A stretch of 64,000 nucleotides of DNA from Stenopsyche tienmushanensis (GCA_008973525.1 WACJ01000516.1:1054001-1118000); one strand, 5' to 3'. Positions 1-14,000 are shown, counted from the first letter of the stretch. Numbers and translations: made by a program. Notes: a model not told the origin generated them from the sequence alone.

Positions 1-1002
1 CATCTTGTCTGTATCATACATTCACCTCCTCATTTGCTCGATATTGAAGGTAGCATAACCTCCGAGTCTCATTTAGAATGCTCACCCAGCAGGTATCCTG
101 AATGAGCATATTAATGAATGCTTTCGCGGCCATCTCAATAGAGAGAAGAAACTACATTGATACGAAATTCATTCTCCGATGAATTCTCGGATTTGCGGAA
201 TGATTCCTAGGCACGTTTAATGGAAAATTGCTCACACAATTCTAGCGTGGTATGTATAATTCATACTCGAATGTGACGATGCTTGCGTCTCTCGAATCTC
301 TGTTTGTTCGTATATAATGCACTGCCATACCGTTCATCCGATTGCGATAAAACATTGTTAACTTACTGTTTACACTTGTGGGAATAACAGGTATAGTAAA
401 AATATTGTATAGATGCACAATGTTGGCGCATAATGGTGAAATGAAGTTTGGGCTGCGGGGACAGGGAGAGAAAGGATGCGCGCGCAATACGGTGATTATA
501 TGATACCGCAAGTCGGTCTTCAAGACAAGAGCGAGTGTGCATTTTAAGCACGCGCTACACGTGACAAGAAGCAATAAACCATGTACTGCGTTTCTTTTCA
601 AATAATTATTAACCATGGCATTGCAACGCATGCCGGGTATTCACTAGTTACAAATGAACCTTTGATTAGTTATATAACTTAGGGCTTCAGTGCTTACACA
701 CAAGTTAAAATGAATCACAGCTTTTTTTTGATTTATGATGTAATTATTTAATGTATTTGCAAGATAAATGAATTGTAAACATTAATAAATACAATGTTTT
801 CGTTGATAAATAGACTTCAGTTAGGTTTTATAGTGACCCAAACAAAACATTAATTAAAAAATCTTTAAACCTTTTACGTAACATGATTGTTAAAACAGAT
901 ACTTCGATTAAATTTTTACTCTCACCAAAACCGTAATGTAAAATAAACTAGAGTAAAAATGTCAATAAAAGAATCGTACAAATATTCCTAAATAATATAA
1001 GA

Positions 1003-2870
1003 TTAACAAGAAATTTTATTTATTGCTAATAAGTTTTTCAGTCTTGCAATTTCTTCATCTTTCACGATAATTTCTTCTTGGAGGGCTTTTATCGTTTCAT
1101 CCTTATTGTTATACAATCCTTTTAACATAATAAGCAAATCAGTTGTATTGATTCTCGTCTGTATATTATTTTCCGTCAACTTTCCGATCATCTGTGCCAA
1201 TTTCGGATAATGTATAGTAACATCTACAGGAATAGTTCCTTCGCGTAATGATTTAAATTTTTTTACTTTTTCCATACTCGTCTCAAAAGATTCAATCAAC
1301 TCCAATAGTATAAAACCAATACTGTACAAATCATTCTAAAATTTAAAAGAATAACATTATTGAAAGAAATTTATTCAAAGCAATGAATTTAAATTACGTA
1401 CCTTTGGATCACATACACCTTCTAGCTGTTCTGGTGCCGCATAAAGTAACGTGCCAAATCCAGCCCCGTTATGGGAAGTTCGACGAGGACAAGCCAAGCC
1501 AAAATCTGCAAGTTGTATGTTAACTCTGCCATATTCTTCTCCAATAAATATATTTGTCGGTTTTATATCATGATGAACTATTTCACGGCTGTGTATGTAA
1601 TTTACTCCTTCTACTAGTTGTTTGAAAATATCTAATACCATTTTAGTACGAGGAGAATTCAATTTACAGCATTGATTGATATTAATTTTTTTAATGTTTC
1701 TCTCTTCGAGCCACGTTTTCAATGTCTTCTCACGGAGAGACATTTGAATATATAAAGTGGCCCACTGAAGTTCTAAAGCTGGTGATTCAATATAGTTCAC
1801 ATTTTCAATTCTACACAAAGCTTTACATTCTGCAATAGCTTCTTTAGAATCAAATATTGAGCAATTGCTTTTATCATTGGATGTAGGTTTTGCAAAACAA
1901 ATTTCAAACATAGTTGAATCCTTAGCATCATGTTTAGATAAATATTCACTACTTTCATCAAAAGAATTCATTGAAGGATTGTCAAGATTAGTATCTCTTG
2001 AATCTTCTATTTCGTTGCCATTTGAATAATTAAAAATGGGTTCAAGCCATGCTGACTTATAGGGAACAATATTCGGATGAGTCAAACTTGCAAATGTTTT
2101 CACTTCAGCTAAATGTTTGGACATTGAATCTATATCTTTCGCTTGAATAGCAACTTTTTTCACTGCATATTGTACTTCATCTAAGCGATTTTTCACTTTA
2201 AAGACTTTACCAAATCCACCTTTCGCTATGAATGAAATTTCATCGAATTCCCTATGGTATCGCGACCAAGAACATTCAAACATAGGCAAAATATTCTGAA
2301 TGTTAAATGGTGCCTCAGTATTGTTGGTTTTTTTAACCAGTTGATTAAAAGCACTTTGATATTGATATCTCAAGTCTTCATATTCTTTTTTGGTGTAAGT
2401 TTCATCGAGTAATTTCATTTGATGAAGTTTTTCACATATCGTTTTATATAGTTTAATAGCTCGGTCATGATCTTTTTCATATAAAATACACAACTGTTTA
2501 ATCAATGATTGTACTAAAATACTAACTGGGGTGGTGACAGGTGGTCTCAAGGCAATATCATTGTTTTTAATAATTTCAGTGCTTTCACATCCATCACCGT
2601 CAACAGACCCTGTAGAATAAAATTAAAATATTAATTATAAATGAATATCAAAATGGTACATGTGCAAAAAACAGATAAAATAATTACATTATTTCAACAA
2701 ATAAAATATATCTGTATTTAACATATCTCATTTAAAAAAATCTAATCAAATTAACCCGAATCAAATGTTGTGATGGTAGTGAAATTATTCCAGTCTATGC
2801 TTTTTATCAAAGGCATTTTATTCACATTATTGAAATCCATATCAGTCATCCCAATTCTATTGGCAATCAT
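1003..2870 (-). CDS. EIF2AK1: eIF2-alpha kinase, HRI (EIF2AK1) type; 5' end uncertain
   Basis: Coding exons on the minus strand are 2870-2756, 2609-1402 and 1335-1003, with phases that agree and a TAA stop, giving about 551 residues. HRI-type kinases phosphorylate eIF2-alpha in the cytosol to restrain translation under stress. Visible motifs: glycine loop AKGGFGKVF (about residue 167), ATP lysine in YAVKKV (about 189), a kinase insert of roughly 85 residues, HHDIKPTN catalytic loop (about 384), DFG (about 407), GTLLYAAPEQLEG (about 424), then a C-terminal helix rich in E and K that looks coiled-coil, as in HRI. The helical N-terminal region before the kinase also fits HRI rather than PERK or GCN2; there is no signal peptide or membrane segment. 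Odd points: the catalytic arginine of HRD is histidine, and the first glycine of the loop is alanine. The start at 2870 is the first ATG of exon 1, but its context is weak and the frame is open to the acceptor, so an upstream coding exon is possible. Dlic lies divergently upstream. Confidence 0.85.
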
Positions 2871-4970
2871 TGAGTGTATTCTGTAAAATATAATTAAAAA
2901 TTATAATATATTAAATTCATGTAACTCCATGCTAAAAATAATTTGGGATGGTTAAATCATATAATATATATGTATTTATAATTATCATTTTGGCTGTATT
3001 TGGTGTATTTGTACATCCTAAAATAAAAACTAAGACAGCAGTTCTTAAACTGGGATCCATATGATCATTCTCAGGGATCTGCCGCATTCAAAAATTATGG
3101 TTAAAATACCTACTTTCAGTTGAAAAATTAAAATGTTCTCTGCCTACATGTTGCATAATAATAAAATCATAATAGGAAGCCACATATATCGAGGGTCAAG
3201 GTCAGAATTTGAAGACAAAATGCCTAGGGTTGGGATGATTCGTATAAAAATTATTGTTCAAGAGAGGGTCTGCGGACTACATAAGTTTAAGAATCCCTGG
3301 TTCTAGGATATACAAAAATCAATATCTTTTTTATTATAGATTTGCTGATATTAAATAAATGGACACATTCCCATCAAATTTTGTTATTTATACACTCAAT
3401 ACTCTATGCATGGGAGATACATTACGATAAGCAAAAAAATCTGCACATTTTCTTGATGGTGTTATTTCAAAACCATGCAAAAAAAGAATTGGATGCATTT
3501 ATGATTTGCATTTTGATGATACAAAATATGTAATTGTAAACAAAAATTATTTATTAACTCTTACATAACGGGCTCAAGTGTTACCAAAGCTAGCTACTAT
3601 GATGGGGTGAATTTGCAAAAAAAGGATTACGTTCATTAAAATGCTGTAACTTTAAAACTAGGAGGTATTCTTCAAAATAATGTGTACAAAATATAGAGAA
3701 TAGTTTACCACATAATACTTTAAAAGAACGAATTAAAGGCTCATATATGAGTCTCCCATCGCAAGAGTCAAAAATACTCATATATCAACAAAAATATATT
3801 CTATTGTTTATACAATAAATGCACTTTTATCAATACATTAGATAAATCTACTTATCAGATTAAACAAAATTCATTAAGTAGTCTTGGTTTCTTTTGCTTT
3901 AATAGATAATAAATGAGAAATTTACAAAGCTAAGAAAAAAAATCGAATTTATGTTGTATATGTAATGGATACAATAAAAATATGAAATATTACTAATCTA
4001 TTTGAAAATTAGTGTTAATTTAATATGTCACAATCCCAGAGTAGATTGCATTATCTATATGTATGAATTAAGAGCATATGCATATTGTGGTGACCGAAAA
4101 TCATTGACATGCGCACGGAAAATACTTGAATTTTTATGTTTGATGACAAATCACAATAAATAATTAGAAAAAAAAAACAGTACATGCGATGTGTTTCATT
4201 GTCAATGACTTATTCATCCCATTCTAAAGGATCTAGTCGAAGTTTCATTCTGATATACATAAATTTTGTCAAGAAATTTCAAATCGCGTAAGCCCACCAA
4301 CATACACAAGCTCGGACGAAACGCAACTGTCAGATGTTTCTTGACGTTTCTAGAATATTCAGACATAACATGTAAAAAATACACCAAAACCAAATGTATT
4401 TCACAATTATTATTAAAATATAAATTTTCAACGCTATAATTCGAAAAACATATTTATCACATTTAAATTTAACTTGGCTAAATATCCTAATAAAAATATC
4501 TCTCATATTTTATTGTTAAATTTATATTAAATTATCGTACATACATTATTAAAATATATGAAATCAAATGGATTTCTAATTTTTAAACAGGTATTTATTT
4601 ACAATTTAAAATCACTCAAATGGAATTTTAAAAATATAGATAATGTGAAGTCGCGTCTGAGCTTTACGATAATTTTATGGTCATGGTCACTTTTATGTTA
4701 TTATTATTTAAAAACTATAATAATCATCAATAAATGAATGTCTCGACGCATGTTTTTAATTATGTATTTTTTCTCGCGTTATTATGCTTTTAATTAATTT
4801 GATTTTATATTTCTGTTTAGGCTGTTATTATTATTATCATTTTAACTTAAGGGTTGAAATATTTTTTAAGCTACGTTTATTCGTAGATATGTATTTATTT
4901 GAGATTAATGTTATTCTAATGAACTCGAGTATATTTTTAGGTGCTTAGCAGTTATATTGTGTTAAGGTGA
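2871..4970. other. Divergent intergenic region between kinase and Dlic
   Basis: AT-rich DNA that must hold the 5' UTR and promoter of the kinase (minus) and the upstream flank of Dlic (plus). A short hAT-like MITE lies at 3039-3299. A 62-codon minus-strand reading frame at 3590-3781 resembles nothing I know. No further exon could be supported. Confidence 0.5.
3039..3299. mobile_element. hAT-like MITE
   Basis: The ends form an imperfect inverted repeat: CAGTTCTTAAACTGGGATC on the left and, reverse-complemented, CAGGGATTCTTAAACTTATG on the right. The CAG start and the TTCTTAAAC core are typical of short non-autonomous hAT elements. No clear 8-bp target duplication is seen. A similar single end occurs near 38410. 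Confidence 0.45.
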
Positions 4971-4974
4971 AGTG

Positions 4975-5041
4975 CGGAGGCGGGGCAATAGGAGAGCATA
5001 GACAAGAGTACAGTTACGTGCGGCGGGCGAGTGCGAGCAGC
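4975..5041 (+). promoter_or_regulatory. Probable Dlic core promoter / 5' UTR
   Basis: An abrupt GC-rich stretch in AT-rich surroundings, with a GC box GGCGGGGC at 4979-4986, directly precedes the Dlic start codon. The start context CAGCATGC has A at -3. There is no TATA box at a fitting distance; a broad housekeeping promoter is inferred, not shown. Confidence 0.4.
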
Positions 5042-8000
5042 ATGCAGCCCGCGGCGCCCGCGGGACCTGCGCCCCCCGCGACCCCCGCCGTCAAAGACAA
5101 CCTTTGGTGAGCGCCCGACAGAAGCCCTGAAGATTCTCTTCCGGCACTCGTGGTGTCCTTTCAGTCTTTCTTATTTTAAGCCGCTACCTTATAACCTTAT
5201 ACGTCAAGTATGAGTCATAGAGCTACACCTAGCCGTCGGGAGATGCGTGGCGCCTTCGACCGTCTCGAGGGTTGATTCCGTCTCCCGGCGGTGGTGTATC
5301 TTCGTCCCTGACTCTTCTCGATCTCGTGTCCGACCCGAGCCTACACGGCGATCCGATCTCGTGAGGGGACAAAAATTCGATTCCAACCGGATCCTCATTG
5401 TTTTGGTCCATAGAGGCAGATGTGTCATCTGCAAAATCGATCGCCAAATGATGTCACTTAACAGTGCTGCCAACGCATATGTCAATTTGAAAAATATGCT
5501 CGAAGTAGAAATCATGAATGCAAAACTTCTTCTTGAATATTATTCTAACGAGGATAGCTTCTTAAAACTTCGCATACAAATAATCCACTATAGAAATGAA
5601 ACGTCAGATACTACATCGAAACGCGCTCAACTCTGACAGCTGTCATTTTCACTTACGAATTAAATGAGAATCTAATGAGAAAATTATAAGCTTATTTTAG
5701 ACAAGACATAATCAAAAACATCTAAAAAAGCGTTTCATTATATCAACAATTTAGGCTAAAAACAAATCATATGAAAATATATTGATAAATTTATTATTTG
5801 TTATCAAGAAAAAACTATTTTTTGTAAATAAATGCATGTCAAAGAAAACGTATATCAAAGACTTATTCAGTGCCTGAACATGGAATTGTATCCATTTTGC
5901 CTGTTCGATTACAAATTCCATATCCTCATTTGGCTGATACCATAATTGCCTTCCATTCCATATATGCATGCTTACAATCACACATACAGAATTAATTGGC
6001 TAGGTGTTGTCAACATATGTTCCAAATAAAAAATGTACTTGTAATTTATAGGTCGGCATTCTTTTTGTTGATATCGTGAAGTTTCTGGTTGAAATGTCGC
6101 TCAAAAAGACCAAATGACAATGATTTTATTGACAATAACCTGATGTACCACCTAGAATCTGTTTACGTGTAGTGATAGTCCAAAGCTTAATTTCATGATA
6201 ATTCAATATAAAAAAGCAACCACCTAATAGATTGTCAATTTAGATGCAAATTTTAGATTTGTCTGAATAAACATATGTGTCCTCTTTAATTGATGAAACT
6301 ATTTGCTGGCGATACAACTATTCTAAACAAATTTTGAATAAATGCTTTTATCAACGTAAACCATCGTTTCATTGCAAAATTTCAATCATAATATGAATAG
6401 GTTATGCGTTTAATTTCATGTAAAAGTGCTACTTTAATTTAATATATTTATCTTTATTGTGCTAGATATTTTACGCATACAAATCAGTTATTTTAATGCA
6501 AAACTTCGGCAGTTATAGTTTCTCCCGGGTTCATTAATTCACAACCATATGCACAAAAGAACCTTTTTTTTAGTCAATCCCCATCCTATTCGTTTTTCTG
6601 ATGAATTTTAAATGCGTGTGCACAGTGGTCCATGAGGATCCTAGTCTTGCGATAACTCCTCAATTATATGCCATGGATCCGACTCGATTAGGATTTTTAA
6701 TGCATCGTAGTCAAAATTTGAAGATGAATTTCCTATTGCCCCCGATTTAAATTTTTGGAACCAATATTGACATCGGCGTGCTGTTACCATAAACATCTTT
6801 GAGTGTTTTACTGGCTTTTGTGGCATTCCAACGCAAATTTAAAAAAAGCAAAACACAATGCAAAGATGTTTCCGTCACAATATCCGAACACAAACGGAGT
6901 TCAATAAGGTCTCAAATGTGCGAATATTATGTTCCCACGTATGTTAAAAAATAAGTGGTAAACATGAATTTATCCTTAAACATTTTTTCATAAAAGTTCC
7001 CACCAACTTCAAGGCATCATTTTGCGTATTTCTTAAAAAGATGTTTGTATGAAATAAAATTTAAAAAAATGGGGGTTTATGAATTTAAAAAATAGTATTT
7101 TGTTATGTGGGCCGTTTATTAAGTATATTAGGCATTTTATTTGCTTTATTAATTTTTGTAATCATGTAATATATGATATTTTTTGAAGCAATCTTCAGAA
7201 TGAAGTGCTGATTTCCTTTCGCAAGTGTCGCAGAAAAATAGCGTTCACTTTCATCCTTTTTCAATTTCACAGTATGAACACACCATACAGTCTTTATAAT
7301 TCCTCCCTTATCTACTATAAATAAAATGAGGACTTCCATCTAATCATTGATCGTGATCAGTTAACAACAATCGTCCCAATTTGGACTTCGTAGAATCGCG
7401 AAAGTTACCAATAAGTTACATCAACAATTGTCATCGATATTTTTAATGATTTATTTGCTTTCTATTTTCTTTAATTTCATATTCTGTGTATAAAATATAA
7501 GAGCTTACAATCAATGTTTCAAAACCCCAAAAAAATAACTTCTTCCACCACTTCAGTCTTTTGTATGAAACAATATGATGTTGCATATTAATCTGCCGTG
7601 TCCATCCCGCCCATATTTTTAATGTAATCTAAAATGACTACTGGCTTGTTTATTAGCTCATCTTGATTAGATTGGTATGGGGTAGTCCTTGCTCTTCATC
7701 GATTTGGAAGTTAACGTATGCTTTGTACTGAGCATTGTGACTATTATTTTGTGTATGCTATCTTTCGTCTCACATCTATTTTTGGTTTTTTATACGATTA
7801 GGTAAACCCTTTGTTGATTAAATTGGTATAGAACCTATCCGTAAATATATGATAGCCTTTTATGTCTGAGTTCGCCTGTTGTAGATTATTAAAAAGGTGT
7901 AGAACAAAAAACAGATAAAACGTAAAAATATACGTACTATCAAAATAATATTGAATTACTGAACACAAATAATTTTCAAGATGTTCACTGCGCCACAACT

Positions 8001-11000
8001 CGTCACAGACTATTGTTTTATGCTCTTTACCTGCACCCACCACAAGCGGCCGAGTCAATTCCTCTGAACCAATTTTTTTCCCACATTCCAGATGACAAAT
8101 TAATGGTCAGACACTAAGATAGTATTTCTAGAGTATTCGCTTGATTCTTACGTTTAAAAAAATACTAAAATCCTATTTGAAGTTCATAAAAAATGGCCAC
8201 ATATAGTGGCCATAAGAGCTATAAGGGTTAAATAAAATTCCTACATCATATCCACTATTAGATAATATAAATGATCCGTGCATAATATATATAAAAAAAA
8301 CCAGTTACTAGTCTATTTTTAATCTGTTATATTACAGCATTCCCAATTTCTTGCTATGTTTTTTGTGATCCAAGCATCGTATGTATATCTTGTATACATT
8401 TTACATGCATCTCGTTTTTTGTCTTCAATACATAACTTTAAGAATACTTGACGAAGAGGTTACAGAGTGTTAATAATAGAAATATGATGTTATTTTTAAC
8501 GCTTCATATATTGGTATTACACCCTACTTATCATAGTTAATTAACTCAAAGATGCTAATGTAAGATATAATGAAAATGAAGAACATTATTGGCAATTATA
8601 TGCTAAATCGATATTTTAAAAAAATCCATTGATTTATTGAAAGAATTTATAATTCAAAAAAGATATGATTTTTTGATATGCATTTTATGCTATTCTGTTT
8701 TTTTAATATTACAATGTTTGTTTTCTTCTTAAAAAACTGTTTGATAGACGTCTAAATCCCTTAAAAGAATTCAACAACAAGTAATATTGAGTTATAAAAG
8801 TATTATTAAAGTCAATAGCTTTGACCTGTAAATGGGTTTATTGAAATTATTTTAATTATGTTTTTATTGATCATATATTAATGTGGCGTTTAAATATGTG
8901 TCTTTTTTATACGTTAGAGATTTATTAGGGGACAGTGACTTAAAAATATGTCAAGCTAATCAATCAGTGATTGCCAATATGTCAATTTTGAGTCACTTTT
9001 CAATTGTGCAAAACGACCTCTTATTGCATGGATATTTTTTCTCTCAGCTAAACAATTGTTACAGATTTTATTTTGGATTTAGTCCCTCCTTGTATGGCAA
9101 TATGGTACATTTTTCCTCCTTCAAAGTTCTACTAAATATTAATATCAAACCAAATTAATATTTGAAATGAAACTTGTATAGGAACGTCACAAAAAGTGAA
9201 ACTCCGACAGTCGATTGAAAAAAGAGGGAGAATCACTGTACTCTCCGTCTCCATCCCATAAATCATAGACGTGCATGCACCATGCCGCCTCTATTATGTG
9301 TGTGTGTCTATATGTAACATAAAGCAACCAGAAGACCAATACGCGCCTATTTTATTAAACACTAGTGATTACCCGCCATGCGTTGCAATGCCATGTCTCG
9401 CATAACAAACTGCGTACACAAGCAATATTTTTACTATGCCTATGTTATTCCCGCAAGTGTAAACAATAAATTGATAAAGTTTTATTGCAATCGGGTGACC
9501 AGTATGGCAGCGCATTAAATGCGGAAAAACCAACATTGATTTTTATATATTAGACTGTGCCTATGTTACTTGCGCAATCCTTAGCAAAAAGTGGACGAAG
9601 TTTTATCGCAATCCGATGAACAGTATGGCAGCGCATTACATACAAACAAACAGAGACTCATTTTTATATATCAGAAGATAGATTAAAAAATATGGCTCAG
9701 ATTTTATCTGTCTATTTCAGTTCCGTTGATTTAATCTAAATAACTTGATATTTATCATCTAAATTCATTATGTTTGTAGTTACTTATTGCAAATCGTAAT
9801 TTCTTGCTAGTAGTTAGGTTAGTTTAAAAGATATGAAATTTAGATTATGAATAAAATAATGGGTTCATATCTGCATTCAAGAACACCTTGAACTCAACAG
9901 ACCCATATTGATTTGATTGCCCATGAAATTTATCTTTTTCTTAAATTTTAGCATATTAACGAAATACGTGCGAATTCTTGAATATGTATAATTTATACAT
10001 TTTAAGTTATATTATATAATTTAAATAAAACAGATGTGCCTGTAAATAGATTTATCTGTGTAAATAGTCTGGTTTCATTGAATTTTCACTCACTATAACA
10101 AAGTCATTGCTCTCTTCGAATGATAAATATATAATGTGAATTTTATTCGTTATCTTTTAGCTTTCTGTGACTCTCAATACTTATAAATGCTTTTTAATAT
10201 ATGAATATCACTCACTCGTTAACTATTTAACCTATGCAAGATGAGCGACTTTAGCCACGGTCTATTTTAGTAACAGTTTAATTCTGTATTTGAGTCATAT
10301 AAATTAATTTGTTCAGATTTTACAACTACAAAAAAATTATATTTGCTTACAAAAATAAGATTTTGTATTCTATCCAATCCGTTTTTTTTTAAGATTATCG
10401 AAATAGTTGTAATAAAAATGGTGATTAATCACTATTGCGTTTGACTTTATTGTTTTCTTTTTATGATGGTGAGTCATATGAGTTTGACATTTTTGATGGC
10501 ATTCACATGAAAATTTTACATAAGCATGCAAATATATGTTATGCATTTATGTCTACATCATGTCTTCAATTGGAGATTTTAAATTTGCATCTCTAACTAT
10601 ATTTTCTTCCAACTGATGCAATATTTAACTTGTATGCTAGTGTAACATTAAGGATTTTAAATTTGCCTTATCGGTTCGAAAACTCGGATAAATACAAAAT
10701 TAATATTGCAACTTATGTCCGATCTATTGTGAGCTGTTGTTTATCTTAGATCGATAAGCTTGTTCGATTGCTCTGTGATTGGCCATGCTTAGAAAAGCAA
10801 AGGTTAGACGAGCTAGACAGCAGCCACAGTATATTAAAAAAAGGGTTTCACAGACAGACAAGGGTGAGACCCTTTCAATATTTTCACTGTTGATACGGAG
10901 GTGTAACCCCCAGCATTCATCCTCGATACCATCATATATTTCGTTTTATCATAGTTAATTTTCATGACGAAATTAGCAGCAGCTCCATTGATAGACAAAT

Positions 11001-14000
11001 GCCGCCAAAGCCTCCAATCTCGATTTAGCCATGAGGTCGATGCATTGCATTATCCTTCCATGAATCTGCGTGTCACGATCTGCCAAGCTTCCTCATAATT
11101 GCCTCCAATGTAATATTAAAAAGTAACGGGGAGAGAGCATCCCCCTGTCTGACTCCCGTCGCCACCTTGACAGGGCACCGTTGGAGCGCACTACACTAAC
11201 AGATTCGGACATACACATCCTCAACAGCCTCACCAACTTACTCGGGACTCCCATCTCCAACATGATTCTCCAAAGTTTTTCCCGGTTGATGCTGTCGTAT
11301 GTCTTTGACATTTGTGGGAATATTTTGCATTGGACCACTAAATGTATAAATTTTTAAGTTCGGTATAATTTTCATTGGTTAATTTAATACACGGCTCTCG
11401 ATGTTATTAACATTGTTCACCCTTGCTTTATATCAAACTAATATATTATGTAAAGTAATAGATATTTCACTTTTATACATTAAGTTCAAACATATGGTAA
11501 TTTATTATAAACAGATTCATCCTGACCATATTATAACTAATGAGTAAAATAATTGAGGCAGTTGCAATTGATTTGCAACTCATAATAATCATAAATATAA
11601 TAATTGCACATGCTTAAAATTGATATGATGATGATAAAATATATAAAAAACTATAGGTTGCAAATATTTTTTATTGTATATATAGATGGTTTATATCAGA
11701 TTTAACTGTCTAATCTAGCGATATCAGTAAATGATTAAAATTATAAAAAATCATGATAAAAATACATTAACAATATTTTCGTGAAATTTCGGTCTAATTT
11801 TATTATTATTGTATATTTTTTTTGAGGTGGCTTTAAGCAATCCCTTTTATGGGATCATTACCGATCATTTTGACATGATTTTGTATGTGGTATAATGTGA
11901 TCGCCAACCACATCTGTAGGATAAAAACCCAAGATTATTTGCCCCCTTGCTAGATAATATTTTGCTTTTTGAAAACTTACAAATATTCTACATTGCTACT
12001 TCAAAAATAGTAATTTAAAATACAATACATTTCATCAGGCTGTTTCCCAAACTCCAAGTTTGTTATAATTTTTTTATAAAACAAGTTTAAGTCATGTAAA
12101 GATCTCAATATTGTTTTGAACGTCTCATAAAAAACGTATTTGAATATCTACCCAGTGAGGGAATTTTTTATGCTCAATTTAATTGGTTCATAGTATATTT
12201 ATATGCATGATATGAATTTGCATATGCAAATTGAACTGATTTTTATCTTCCTTTGGTATATAGACATACATTGAATATGCATTCCATATAATATTTCATT
12301 GAAAAAGCTGTACATTTTTGCATGTAGTATATATTTAAGTTAAAATTAATACTCAAGACGATACACTGAATAACTCGGCTAATGAATAAAATAGATCTTT
12401 CACGTGCATATCAATTGGTCAGAGACTAATATTTTCTATGTACAAATTCCTTAATTTTAAAAATGTCTAATATGCTTTCGTTTTTTAAGGTCTTCTATAT
12501 TAGAGGAAGTACAAAATCAAGGGAATACCAAACTTTCTACTTGTAAAAATGTGCTTGTACTTGGTGATAATGAGTCCGGTAAAACAACACTCATTGCGAA
12601 ACTGCAAGGTGTTGAAGATCCTAAAAAAGGTTCTGGCTTAGAATATGCATATATAGATGTAAGAGATGAATATCGAGATGGTAAGTTATGATTTTGTTTT
12701 TTTTTTATGTATATACATTAGATCTTTATTTCACATATCTACAAGGATGATTCAAATGTAATCCGGAATTTTCTATACAAAATTATTAGTGATATAAAAA
12801 ATACAAATGAAGAATCTTATTTTTCTACATAGTTCCTTTTATTAGAAAAAAATCTATTGGTTAGGAAGCTTCGCATATTGTTCGACCGCAGCGTTGGCTT
12901 GAAATCATTGCCCTTTAATTCCTCTTTCAATCGACAGAACAAATGGTAATCATGCAAAAAGACAGCTCAAATCGGTTTTCTTAGTCTTTTGTTACGATAA
13001 GTAGCCTTAGCATCATCTTCTTTCTTTTCGTTTCCTCATGACTGAGGGTCGTGACTATGACTATGTACATTTTGTCTGTTTCTGAACCACGTCCTTCCAA
13101 CCGTCCCGGTCTTCCGCCGTCCGCGGGGCTATAGTGAGGGTTGAGTCGGTTGCCTCCTTCACTTGGTTGCTCCATGATGTAGTGTACGGTATCCGTCTTC
13201 TCCAATGTTAGCATCATCAGGCAGCTGGCTAAATACATTTTGAGTCCCAAAATACTATCCAATTTTTACAGCAAACTGTTTCTCGACTTTCAACCTTTAC
13301 GAAACTTTTGGACCCAATCAAAAACTTTGGTCTTACTTAGAGTAACATTACTGAACTTTGCCTCAAGTTTCCTCAAAATTTTACTTGATTTCACGCCTTA
13401 GTTTACAAGAAAACGAATAATTATGTGTAGCAGATGATGCTACTTCTCGCCTTCTTTCTTCAGTGACAGAATCAAAAAGCATCCTATACGATGGAATTTT
13501 TCTCTAATGAAGGAAACTGTGTAGAAAAATAAGATACTCCATTTGTATTTTTATATATCACTAGCCGATACCCAGCGCATTGCCGCCACAGAAGTAATCA
13601 TTTTAAAAATATCGTTTGTTGGTTTTATTAATATGAACAAACATACAAACATTGATTTTTATATATAATATCTACTGTGAGTTAATTGTACTATACCTAT
13701 ATTATTTGAGAAAGTGTAAATAATAAGTTGGTAAAGTTTTATCGCAATCGAATGAATGGTATGGCAGCGCATTAAATACGGACAAACCAACATTGATTTT
13801 TTTGTATATATTAGACTGTGCCTATGTTACTCACAGAATCCTTAGCAATAAGTGGACGAAGTTTTATCGCAATCCGATGAACGGTACGGCAGCGCATTTC
13901 AAACGAACAAAACCCAATTCATTTTTATATATTAGAAGACGAATGAATTTGTACAGCAAAATTCCTGGTTATATTTGAATCGCTCTCATAAAAATGTTTG

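Noticed and set aside
3590..3781. Possible extra upstream exon of the kinase
   Set aside because: The frame runs into a stop before the nearby GTAAGA donor in every reading frame.
5204..5636. ORFs on both strands just inside Dlic intron 1
   Set aside because: The region is CpG-rich intron following a clear splice donor; the frames are compositional.
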